From positions 2,168,501 through 2,232,500 of the forward strand of contig CANXME010002497.1 of NCBI GenBank assembly GCA_948144175.1: a stretch of 64,000 nucleotides of DNA, given 5' to 3'. The notes under the pieces are model-generated. The model had not been told where the DNA came from, made no database searches, and was given only the letters and a program-made list of their open reading frames with translations. The DNA comes from Closterium sp. NIES-65. Lineage: Eukaryota > Streptophyta > Zygnematophyceae > Desmidiales > Closteriaceae. The translations under genes were made by a program, and so were the position numbers. Every line of letters starts with the position of its first letter. Position 1 is the stretch's first letter. Shown in pieces: positions 43,037 through 53,308 of the stretch.

Positions 43037-46000
43037 ATGGCTACCCCTAGTGTCCTAGCTTTTGACGCTGAGGGTCGCGCCATTGACTTTGAGGTCTGGG
43101 TCGACGACCTGCAGCTGTTCTTACAGTGCGATAGGGCAGACGGTCTTTCTCTCTTTGACCTCACCTCTGGCGCCGTCCCTGCCCCTGCTGCTGATGCTGA
43201 CGCCACTGTTCGCTCATAGTGGGCCACGCGCGATGCTGCTGCACGTCTTGCTGTGCGTCGCCACCTGCCTACCGCTGAGCGCGCGCACTTTAGCCAGTAC
43301 AAGAGTGCCCAGACCTTGTACGACGCTGTAGTTGCGCGCTACTCCTCCCCTGCCACTGCTGCACTGAGCCGCCTCATGCTCCCCTTCCTCTTCCCTGACC
43401 TTGCGGCCTTTCCCACTGTCGCTGATCTCATTACGCACCTCCGCACTAGTGACACTCGCTACCGCGCTGCGCTTCCTGCTGACTTCTGCGCCAAGAACCC
43501 CCCCCCCCCATGTACATCACTCTCTACTTTTTAGTCACTCGCCTCCCTGACTCCCTTCGTGTAGTCGGGGACCACTTCCTCGCAGTCTGTCCCACCACCC
43601 TCACAGTCGACAGCCTCGAGAAGGCCCTCCTAGCGGCGGAGAAGAGCATAGTCGCTGTAGGAGCCTCTCGAGGTGACCCGCGCGCCCCCATCTTTGAGGG
43701 GTGTTCTCCTTCCCCTCTCCTGCCCTCTGTCGCCTCTGCCGCTGCGGCCGACCTCGTTGGTCTTGAGTCGGTCGGTGCGGCGTCTGCCCCTAGCGGGAGA
43801 CGCCGCTCTGGCAAGGGCAAGGGGGGCAAGGGAGCGGGTGGGGCCAGCGGGGCCGGTGGAGTTGGAGGTGGAGGCGGCGGAGGGAGTGGGGGTGGCGGTG
43901 GAGGTGGTGGCGGGGGTGGGGGTGCTAGTGGCGGCAGTGGAGGCGGGGGTAGCGGCGGCGGTGGTGGTGGGAGCGGAGGTGGCGGAGGCGGCGGCAGTGG
44001 AGGCGGAGGCGGGGGCGGTGGAGGCGGAGGCGGGGGTGGCGGTGGTGGAGGTGGTCGGAGTGGCACTTCGCAGCGGAGCAGCACTGGGGGTGGTCAGCGC
44101 CAGCAGCAGCAGCAGCAGCAGCGTTCTCGCGACGTCCCCACCCCTCAGCAGCTCCGTGACTGGTACACGCAGCGTCAGCGTGGTGGGGGTTTTGGTCCCT
44201 GCACCTACGTTCTTCGCACTGGCGATCGCGCTGGAGAGCACTGTGGGGGTACCCACACCGCCCAGCGCTGCTTTGGCCGCCTGACGGACGCTTGGCGCCA
44301 GCAGTTCCCGGAGGCCGCGGAGATCCCCCGCTGGGGAGAGTTGTCTAGGGCTGGTGTAGCTATCTTTGATCTTGACTTTGATGCTATCCTTGCTGCCATG
44401 TATGCTGTGACTGTTAGTGATGAGGGTGACTATTACCGGTGTTTCCCGCCCGACCCGGGCATTGGTAATACTGCTCTAGGTGCTAGTGAGGCTACTGCTC
44501 TAGGTGCCAGTGCGTCTGTGCTCTCAGGTACTGGTGAGTCTGCACTCTCAAGTACTAGTGAGTCTGCGCTCTCAGGTACTGCGTCGGCTTCGGCCTCCCA
44601 CACCTTCACCCTTGACTCTGGAGCGTCTCGCTCCTTCTTTCAGGACCGCACCACACTCACGCCGCTTAGTCGGCCGGTTGCGGTGTCCCTGGCTGACCCC
44701 TCTGGGGGTCCTGTTCTGTCTCGCTTCTCCACAGTCCTCCCGTGTCCGGCGGCTCCCTCTGGCACCCTGTCTCGTCTCTACCTCCCCTCGTTCTCTACGA
44801 ACCTGGTGAGTGGTGCTGACCTACAGGATGCGGGTGTCCACCAGTTCACTCCTGCTCGTTAGCGGGTGACGCACTGCACAGAGGCTAGCACAGGTCGCCA
44901 CCTGGCTACTTTTACACGTCAGCCAGGGTCGAGCCTGTACACACTGACCACTGCTTCTCCTCCAGTTGCTGAGTCTGGTAGGGTCCCTGCGTCTGGTCAG
45001 GTGTTTGCTGCAGCGTCCAGGTCTGGTCCTGAGTCTGCCCCCTGTTCGTGTCGTCGCCTGTCTCACGAGACTCACCTCTGGCACCACCGCCTGGGTCACC
45101 CCTCTCTGCTTCGGCTCAGAGGCATGGCCTCCCGTCTTCTAGTGTCTGGTCTTCCCCGGTCCCTCCCTCCCCTTCCTCAGGGCCCTGGCCCTGCCTGTGT
45201 CCCCTGTGTCGAGGGGCGCCAACGTGCTGCCCCTCACTCCTCCCAGTTTCCTCCGACAGAGGCTCCGTTGAAGACGCTTCACATGGACGGGTGGGGCCCT
45301 GCCCGCGTCGGTGGACTCGGTCACGAGCGCTACTTCCTGTTGGTGGTTGACGACTACTCGCGTTACACCACAGTCTTCCCCTTGCGCAGCAAGGGTGATG
45401 TCACCGAGGTGCTGATCGATTGGATCCGCGCAGCTCGTCTCCAGCTCAGGCAGAGCTTTGGCTCGGACTTTCCTGTGTTGCGTCTGCACTCGGACAGGGG
45501 CGGAGAGTTCTCCTCTGTCCTTCTGCGTGCCTACTGTCGTGCGCGAGGCATCCGTCAGACCTTCACGCTTCCGGACTCACCGCAGAGAAATGGGATTGCA
45601 GAGCGCCGCATTGGCATGGTCATGGACGTCGCTCGTACGTCCATGATGCATGCGGCTGCCCCCCATTTTCTGTGGCCGTTTGCGGTCAGGTACGCGGCGC
45701 ATCAGATCAACCTCCACCCCAGGGTCTCCAGGCCGGAGACCTCCTCAGCCCTGCTGTGGACGGGGAAGGTTGGCGATGCGTCGGCGTTCAGGGTCTAGGG
45801 ATCTCGGGCGTTTGTCCGCGACTTGTCTGCGGACAAGCTGTCCCCTCCCGCTGCTCCTTGCGTCTTCCTGGGGTTCCCCCCCGACGCCCCTGGGTGGCAG
45901 TTCTACCACCCCACCTCTCGCCGTGTTCTGTCCTCCCAGGACGTCACGTTCGACGAGTCGGTACCCTACTACCGCCTCTTCCCCTACCGCACTCCGTCCC

Positions 46001-46833
46001 TCCCCCCACCCCCGCTCTTCTTGGTACCAGGTCCCCCCCCGGTCGACCCCCTTCCCCCTCAGGGTCCTGCCCCTTCATGTGTGTCCCAGGTAGACGCGGT
46101 CGACCCTGTCGAGGTCACAGGTGACTCTAGTGCTGCTGTGGGTGCTGAGCCTAGGGGTGCTTTGACTGGGGGTGCTGTCCCTGGGGGTGCTGAGTTTGGG
46201 GGTGCTGAGCCTGGGGGTGTTGAGCCTGGGGGTGCTAAGCCTGGGGGTGCTGAGACTAGAGGTGCTACGCCTGGAGGTGCTTTGCCTGAGGGTTCTTCGC
46301 CTGGAGGTTCTCCGGGTGCTTCGTCTCGCCGAGAGCCACTCTCCCCGCAGGAGCTGCGTGAGTGGTTTGCCCGGCGCTGGAGGCGTGCTGCTGGTGCTGG
46401 AGGTTCTTCGGCTGCTGAGGGTGCTGCTGCCGCGCGTCCCGGAGGTGCTCGTACTGGGAGTACTGGAGCTGCTGGGCCTGCGGGTTCTACTGGAGCTGGT
46501 GCTGCTGAGCGTGTTGGCGCTGAGACTACTGCTGGCGGTCCGGCTGGCAGTGCTCGTGGTGCTCTTGGAGGTTCTGGTGCTGCTGGGGGTTTTGGAGCTA
46601 CTGGAGGTGCTACTGGAGGTGCCGCTGGAGGTGCTAATGGGGGTTCTAGAGCTACTGGAGGTGCTGCTGGAGGTGCTACTGGAGCGGGTACTCCTGCTGG
46701 GGGTACTGGTGCTGTCCCTGCTGTTTCTGGCGTCGCCTCGCGGCCTAGACGGTACTTCGTTCCCCTCCTACAGCAGGTTATTGGTCTTACACCTTCTCCT
46801 GGTCCTTCTCCTCCTCCCTCAGAGGGTCCATAG
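43037..46833 (+). pseudogene. Copia 2 gag-protease-integrase
   Basis: Same protein as copia 1 with breaks: TAG at 43217-43219 in gag; a poly-C tract of 12 (13 in copia 1) near 43498-43509 that shifts the frame; TAG at 44860-44862 where copia 1 has CAG; TAG at 45796-45798 replacing the Trp of RVWGSR; TAG at 46831-46833 replacing Gln. Domains are the same: poly-Gly tract, extended C-H-C knuckle, LDSGASRSFF, HHRLGHP, SDRGGEF, GIAERR. The integrase finger and catalytic residues remain. The longest uninterrupted piece is 43510-44862. Confidence 0.92.
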
Positions 46834-48987
46834 CCTGTCCAGTCACAGTCATAGCTACGACCTGCCTCCCTACGCTGGTCCGACTGGAGGTCTTACTGAG
46901 CGTCGTGAGCCTGCGTCTCGTCCTGCGTCGCCTGTTCGTACTGCGCGCACTAGTGGTCGCGGTTCGCGTCAGCGTCCTCCTCCTGTCCCTGGCACGCACC
47001 GGATGTCTCTGCGTCCGTCTACTGCTCCTCTGCGTGCCCCTTTGCCTTCTCCTCCTGCTTCCTCTCTTCCTGCTCTTGCCGACCCGGAGTCGGACTCTCT
47101 TCGTGCTGCCAGTCCTACTGTCACGCGTCTCCTTGCTACTGCCGTCACTGACCCTTCTTTCGAGTCTTCTGCTGCGTCTGCCTTGTCACTGAGCTCGTCG
47201 ACTTTGCTGCGCGCTGTCGTCTAGACTACGATGCTAGTCTTGTCGCTGAGTCTGAGTCTGCCTGTCCTCCGTCTGTCGGGGGTGAGTGTGCCCTTGGCAC
47301 GGACGTCCTTGAGGACAGGCAGGAGGAGTTCAAGTGTCTGGCCGCCGCTTCACCTCATCTCGCGTCTGTACTGCTCGCCCCTGAGGGAGACCCGGATGCA
47401 CTAGACATCCCGACTCCGCGCTCTTACGCGGAGGCGATAGAGGGTCCCTACTCCTCTCAGTGGCAGGCAGCTATGGATGCAGAGATGGCTTCCTGGAAGT
47501 CCACAGGCACCTACGTTGACGCTGTTCCCCCTCATGGGGCGAACATAGTCAGTGGCATGTGGATCTTCAGGGTGAAGCGGCCGCCGGGTTCTCCGCCTGT
47601 CTTCAAGGCGCGTTACGTGGCTCGTGGCTTCAGTCAGCGGCAGGGAGTTGACTACTTTCAGACCTTCTCTCCCACCCCGAAGATGACCACTCTTCGAGTA
47701 CTGCTGCACGTTGCTGCTCACCGTGACTACGAGCTGCACTCTCTCGACTTCAGCACTGCTTTCTTGCAGGGCAGCCTGCACGAGGAGATCTGGCTGCGTC
47801 GCCCACCTGGCTTCACTGGGTCTTTCCCTCCTGGTACCCAGTGGAGTCTCCGGCGTCCAGTCTACGGTCTTCGCCAGGCGCCACGTGAGTGGCACGACAC
47901 ACTGAGGACTACGCTGGCGGCACTTTGGTTTGCTCCTTCTACTGCCGACCCGTCGCTGTTTCTGCGCACCGACACCTCTCTGCCGCCGTTCTACATCCTC
48001 GTGTACGTCGACGACTTGGTCTTTGCCACAGCTAACACTGCTGGACTCGCCTACGTGAAGTCCGAGCTGCAGAAGAGACACACGTGCACTGACCTGGGTG
48101 AACTGCGCAGCTACCTTGGCTTGCAGATCACCCGGGAAAGAGCACGCCACACCATTTCCCTGACTCAGTCACACATGGTGCAGCAGGTCCTTCAGCGCTT
48201 CGGCTTCACGTACTCCTCGCCTCAGGCCACTCCTCTGCCTACTCGCCACTCGCTCTCAGCTCTGCCTTCGGATGAGTCCGTAGAGTCGAGTGGCCCGTAT
48301 GCAGAGCTTGTTGGCTGCCTCATGTACTTGATGACCTGCACACAACCTGACCTTGCATACCCTCTTAGTATTCTTGCACGCTATGTTGCTCCTGGGAGAC
48401 ACCGACCAGAGCACATGGCTGCAGCGAAGAGGGTGTTGCGCTACTTGTGCAGTACGTCGGGCATGGGGCTAGTGCTTGGAGGGCGCAGTCCTATGGTCCT
48501 CACTGGGCACGCGGACGCTTCTTGGGCTGACGACCAGGCTACGCAGCGGTCGTCACAGGGTTACACCTTCAGCCTTGGTTCCGGCTCTGTTTCGTGGCGG
48601 GCTACCCGCTCGTCTTCTGTCCTCGGCTCTAGTTGTGAGGCTGAGATCTACGCCGGGGCTATGGCTGCCCAGGAGCTTCGCTGGCTCACCTACCTGCTGA
48701 CTGACCTTGGAGAGCCGCCTCGTTCTCCTCCAGTCCTGTACGTAAACAACAAGGCCATGCTGGCCCTGTGTGGAGAGCAGCGACTAGAGCACAGGACAAA
48801 GCACATTGCTCTCCGCTACTTTCTTGCTCGTGAGCTATAGCAGCGTGGACAGTTGCGACTTGCGTACGTGGCCTCTGAGGCCAACACTGCTGATGTCTTC
48901 ACCAAGGCACTTGCGCCTTGTGAACATCAGTGCTGCTGCACGCACCTGGGTCTTGTGCCTGTCTTGCCTCACTTGCTCACTTCTTGA
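46834..48987 (+). pseudogene. Copia 2 hinge end, RT and RNase H
   Basis: A 20-bp deletion near 46880 and a compensating 1-bp loss near 47180 put the linker out of frame. From 47473 a 455-codon open frame holds the RT core: KARYVARGFSQRQGVDY, DYFQTFSP, FLQGSLHEEIWLRRPPG, and YVDD (48004-48015), then RNase H with GHADASWADDQ and SSCEAEIYAG. A TAG at 48838-48840 replaces Gln shortly before the RNase H end. RT itself looks catalytically complete. Confidence 0.9.
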
Positions 48988-49199
48988 CCTTGCTTGTACC
49001 TTCACCTATATATACTCTTGCTCTTGCTTGCTTGACTCTTGTATATCTCTATATATGATCTTGCATGTGAACTGGCCTTCTGGCCTTTGAACTTGTGCTC
49101 GGAATGTGTGGTGACTTTGTGATCCACCCTGAGCTTTGCTTTGCTTTGCTTGACTGGTCTTGTGACCCCTTGTTCTCCCCCACTTTGCCTATGGGGGTG

Positions 49200-49331
49200 T
49201 GTCAGAACATTATAGCTTACTTATTTGTGTAGGCTATAGTGGGGTATCCCATAGGGGGTACAACCCAATTAGGGTTTCCTATTTGTACTCACTTCGTTCA
49301 TAGTCATTTCATTCTCGTTCTATTCTTCTCA
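49200..49331 (+). repeat. Copia 2 3' LTR
   Basis: 132 bp; 23 bp of gypsy B separate it from the next insertion. Confidence 0.94.
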
Positions 49332-49354
49332 CCGATAAGGCAGCTTGCTCTTTC

Positions 49355-49534
49355 TGTCAGAATGTTATATTCACTAGCCTGTAGTGGGGTGCTCTATAAC
49401 GAGTACAACCCTGTTAGGGTTTGCTATATGTATCCTTGCTGCTGCTAGTGAAACCCCCCTCCTTTCTTCAATTCTCGCTTGCCTAGCTAGGGTTCTCCTA
49501 GCTATGGCGCCTAACTATCGCTACTATTCTGACA
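49355..49534 (+). repeat. Left LTR, non-autonomous element 2
   Basis: 180 bp, TGTCAGAATGTT...TTCTGACA. One difference from the right LTR noted (CTATAACGAG versus CTATAGCGAG). Confidence 0.93.
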
Positions 49535-50630
49535 TGCTATCAGAGCGGTTACGTTCTTGGCCTGTGGGCCCCACTACTGCTTCCGCTGCTACTGCTACTC
49601 TGTCTGTTGCATGCCCCGTGGCGTGCGACACCTTCTTCCTGCCGTGCGGTTTTCTGCCCGCCGTGCGCCCCGAGGCGCGCGGCGGGTTTCTGCCCCGTCA
49701 CTCGACGCGTCGCCCCCGGGAGGCACTGCGACGGGCGACGGGGACCAGCGCGTCGCCCCCCGTCGCCCGTCGTGGCCTGCCCGCGGCCCGTACAGCCGGC
49801 GCGCGGCCCGTACGGGCTGCGCCAGGCCTGCGCGCGGCCCGTACGGGCTGCGCCAGGCCCGCGCGCGGCCCGTACGGGCTTCGCCAGGCCCGCGCGCGGC
49901 CCGTACGGGACGCGCTCGGCCCGCGCGCGGCACGGGCCGCCTGCGCGCGGTTCGGGCGGCTGTGCCAGGCCCGTGGGCGGCCCGTTCCTCGCTGCCCCTG
50001 CCCTCCCCACTGTCCCCCGTGCTTCTACTGGCGCCCCACCCCTCCTACAGCCCGTTCTCTTGGATTAGGGTTTGGGGGTGGCGGCTATGGGGGTGTCGGC
50101 TATGACTTCCTCCACCTGCTCCTCCTCCTCTTCAGTCTCCCACTGCTGCAGCTGCCGCTGAGGGGGGTGGATGTGGGAGTGGAGCCGTCGGAGTGGTACT
50201 TGGGGGGTGACGGGGGAGTGGAGCTAGGGTGAAGCAGTGGGTCTGTGGGGGGTGTGTGGGACAGTTTGGGGAGTATGAGCCGAGGCTGCCGTCTTGTCGT
50301 TCGCAGCACCTGTAGTCCGGGGCGCTGTCCTGGTAGCCCAGAGAGCCCCCTAGGGCGCTGTCCTAGGGAGGTAGCTGCTGCGCCTGTCGCCCGTGGGTCC
50401 GTTGCTCGTCTGCCGCTACCTTTAGCCGCGGGGCCAGTTACCCAAGTAGTCCGGAGCGCTGTTCCGGCAGCCACTGTGCCAGCAGCTTCTGTTGCCCGTG
50501 TGTTTGCAACTTCAGTCGTCGCCTCTCGTCTTCTCTCCCCCACAGTCTCTCCTCCTCCTCACTTGTCCGCTGTGTTAGCCTCTAGCTTTGCTTGATGTGC
50601 TGATTACACCCCACTTTGGCTAGGGGGGTG

Positions 50631-50810
50631 TGTCAGAATGTTATATTCACTAGCCTGTAGTGGGGTGCTCTATAGCGAGTACAACCCTGTTAGGGTTTGC
50701 TATATGTATCCTTGCTGCTGCTAGTGAAACCCCCCTCCTTTCTTCAATTCTCGCTTGCCTAGCTAGGGTTCTCCTAGCTATGGCGCCTAACTATCGCTAC
50801 TATTCTGACA
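50631..50810 (+). repeat. Right LTR, non-autonomous element 2
   Basis: 180 bp, followed by TSD CTTTC. Confidence 0.93.
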
Positions 50811-52379
50811 CTTTCTCCCCCTACGTGTACTCAAACCCCTTCTTCAGCAGTTCGGTCAACGGGGGAGTCAACTTCGGCATGTCGGGGACGAACCGGAACA
50901 CGTAGTTGACGAACCCCAAAAAACTCTGCGTCTCGGTCAAGTTGGTCGGCGCGTGCCATACTTGAATCGTCGCAATTTTTTTCGGATCTATTTCGACTCC
51001 TCTAGTTGAAATAATGTGTCCCAAAAATTCTAGTCGGTCCTGTAAAAATTCACACTTCGATGCTTTTGTCAGTAGGCGGTTCTCACTCAGTATCTGAAAA
51101 CCTGCTTCGATGTCCTGTAAGTGGTGTGCTCTGTCGAGGATGTAAATTAGTATGTTGTCCAGGTATACGGTGACGCACTTATCTAAAAGCGGGCGAAAGG
51201 CTTCGTTCATGGTAATTTGAAAAGTGGCGGGGGCGTTGGTCAGTCCAAAGGGCATGACGGTGTATTCGAAAGATCCGTAGTGTGTTCGGAAGGCTGTCTT
51301 AGGGCAGACGGGTGGGTTGACGTGAATCTGGTGGTAACCTCCCCGAAGGTCAATTTTCAAGAAAACTCGGGCTATGCGCAGTTGGTCGATCAGTTTGTCG
51401 ACTCGCGGGATGGGGTAACGGGATTTGATGGTAACCCTGTTCAGTGGTCTGTAATCTATGCACATGCGAAATCCCCCGTCTTTTTTCGGCGTGAACAGTA
51501 TCGGTGCTGCGAAGGGCGACAAACTAGGGCGAATGAACTCCTTCTCTAGCGGGTAATCGAGTTGCTTCCTCAGTTCGTCCTGTGCGGGCTGGGTCAGTCG
51601 GAACTGTCACTGTACTGTCGGTTGTGCCCCCGGTTCTAGTTCTATCCTGTGGTCGTGCGGTCGCTGAGGTGGCAGTCCCGTCACTAGGTCGTCCGGGAAA
51701 ATGTCACTGAACTGTTTCAACAGTGCCGACAACTCACTCGGTACGTCAGCCAGCAGTTTCCGTAAATCCCCTCCTTTGTCTGCTGCCTTGGCTTCCCGAA
51801 TGTCAACCTCGTACACGTCAGCTCCTGCCGCTACGGCGCGTTTCATTGTGATTGCGTTGACACGCACCGACGAAGACTAAGGCGAGTCCCAGCGAGGTAA
51901 GGCGATGTTGTTACCGTTCACTTGCACAGCGCAGTCACCCGTCGTCCAACCGGTTTGCGGATTGTGTCGTCGCAGCCAATCACGGCCGAGTAAAATATCG
52001 ATTCCGTCGAGGGTCGTTGCGAGCATTTCCTGGCTAAACGTGAAGTTACCCCCGCATCGAATCCGAACTCGGTCCACGCGTTCCCGCATCGCCAGTGGCG
52101 TGCCGTCGACCAGTCTTGCGTCGATCTCGGGTAAGCATCTGTCCAGTGTCAGGCGCAGTTTTCGTGCTGTGGCAGTGTTGATAAGGGTGTGGCTGGCCCC
52201 TCCATCTACGAAGATTTTAACTAAGTCCGTCCCGATTTTCCCATTAAGTAGTATAGGGCTGTCTACCGTAGTACCCTCCTTATTCGGCCGGGTGTGGTCG
52301 ATTGCGTGAACCGGCACAATCACGTGGTGAGGGTCGGTTGGGTCGCGCAAGCGACGGGACCTGTCAGTAGAGGGCCCAT
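50811..52379 (-). pseudogene. Gypsy B protease and RT
   Basis: Minus strand. Protease frame (52350-51877) has FVDGGASHTLI and DILLGRDWLRRHNP. The next frame (51867-51607) covers the RT approach (SDIFPDDLVTGLPPQRP) and stops at a TGA after PTVQ, the same position as in gypsy A. RT (51522-50821) has [22 protein letters not shown] and PFGLTNAPATF, but the YLDD box is YLDN (51154-51165), losing a catalytic Asp. The 5' and 3' ends are cut by copia 3 and the non-autonomous element. Confidence 0.9.
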
Positions 52380-52511
52380 TGTCAGAACATTATAGCTTCT
52401 GCTATTGTGTAGGCTATAGTGGGGTATCCCATAGGGGGTACAACCCAATTAGGGTTTCATACTTGTACTCACTTCATTCATAGTTCATTCATTCTCGTTC
52501 TACTTTTCTCA
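52380..52511 (+). repeat. Copia 3 5' LTR
   Basis: 132 bp, TGTCAGAACATT...CTTTTCTCA. Confidence 0.94.
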
Positions 52512-53308
52512 TGGTATCGAGCAGGTTCCCCCGTGGGAACTGTGCTTAGGGCCCACCACATCGAACTTTTTTTTTCTGCCCGGAGCGCGCTCCGGGCCCT
52601 TTCTCTCACTTTGTCGACCTGCCCTACGGCCCCTAGACGCCCGCGCGTCGCCCTTACACGCCCGCGCGACGCCCGTCTCGGCCCCTGGACGCCCGCGCGC
52701 CGCCCGTCAGGCCCCACGCCGCCGTCGCGCCACCCTTAGGCGCCAATGCGCCGTCCGTCCCGGCCCGTCGACGCCGTGCGCCGCACGTCCTGGCCCCTCG
52801 CCACCTTCCCGGCACCAAGCCGCCCGTGCGTCGCCCGTCCCGGCCCCGCTCCCAGCCGCCCGTGCGCCACCCGTCCCGGCCGCGCGCCACTGTCCCGGCC
52901 CCACGCCGCCCGTGCGCCACCCGTCCCAGCCATGCGTCGCCGTCCCGGCCCCACACCGCCCGTGCGCCACCCGTCCCGGCCGCACGCCGCCGTCCAGGCC
53001 CCACGCCGCCCGTACGCCGCTGTGACACCCAGCCGCCCGAGCCGCCCGTGCCACCTGCGTCACCCGAGCCGCCCGAGCCGCCTGCGCCGCTGAGTGCCCG
53101 AGCTGCCCGAGGTGCCCGAGCCGCCCGAGGTGCCCGAGCCGCCCGAGCCGACTGCGCCACCCGAGCCGCCCGAGTCACCTGAGGAGCCGAGCTGCTGGTC
53201 CCGCGGAGCTGCTGTTGCTGCTGGGCCAGCCGAGCTGCAGTGTTGCCGTGTTGCTGTGCTGCTGCGCTGCCCGACCCGTCCTGTCTGGTGAGACCGTCGA
53301 CTGCTGTC

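Larger units (their letters stand above)
42327..49331 (+). mobile_element. Copia 2: Ty1/copia retrotransposon
   Basis: 7,005 bp with 132-bp LTRs (42327-42458 and 49200-49331) that differ at one position I can see. Flanks CCAAT and CCGAT are a TSD with one G-to-A change. Primer site TGGTATCGAGCAGG at 42459, purine tract CCTATGGGGGTG at 49188-49199. GC-rich leader, gag, protease, integrase, hinge, RT, RNase H. Inserted in the RNase H gene of gypsy B. Several stops make it non-coding as a whole, although RT is nearly intact. Confidence 0.95.
49355..50810 (+). mobile_element. GC-rich non-autonomous LTR element 2
   Basis: 1,456 bp, 180-bp LTRs, perfect TSD CTTTC (49350-49354 and 50811-50815), primer site TGCTATCAGAGC at 49535, purine tract GGGGGGTG before the right LTR. 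The interior has a GC-rich array of CGCGCGGCCCGTACGGGCTGCG-like units (about 49780-49930), then a block shared with element 1 (TCGTTCGCAGCACCTGTAGTC, CCCGTGGGTCCGTTG). No gag or pol. Inserted in RNase H of gypsy B, 23 bp from copia 2. Confidence 0.92.

Noticed and set aside
43524..44084. Minus-strand polyproline protein
   Set aside because: It is the antisense shadow of the GGN poly-glycine tract of copia gag; the same happens at 53856-54323.
46172..47224. Leucine-rich repeat-like protein (LSLGVLSLGVL units)
   Set aside because: Out-of-frame reading of the GAEPG hinge repeats; similar shadows occur near 32539 and 56285.
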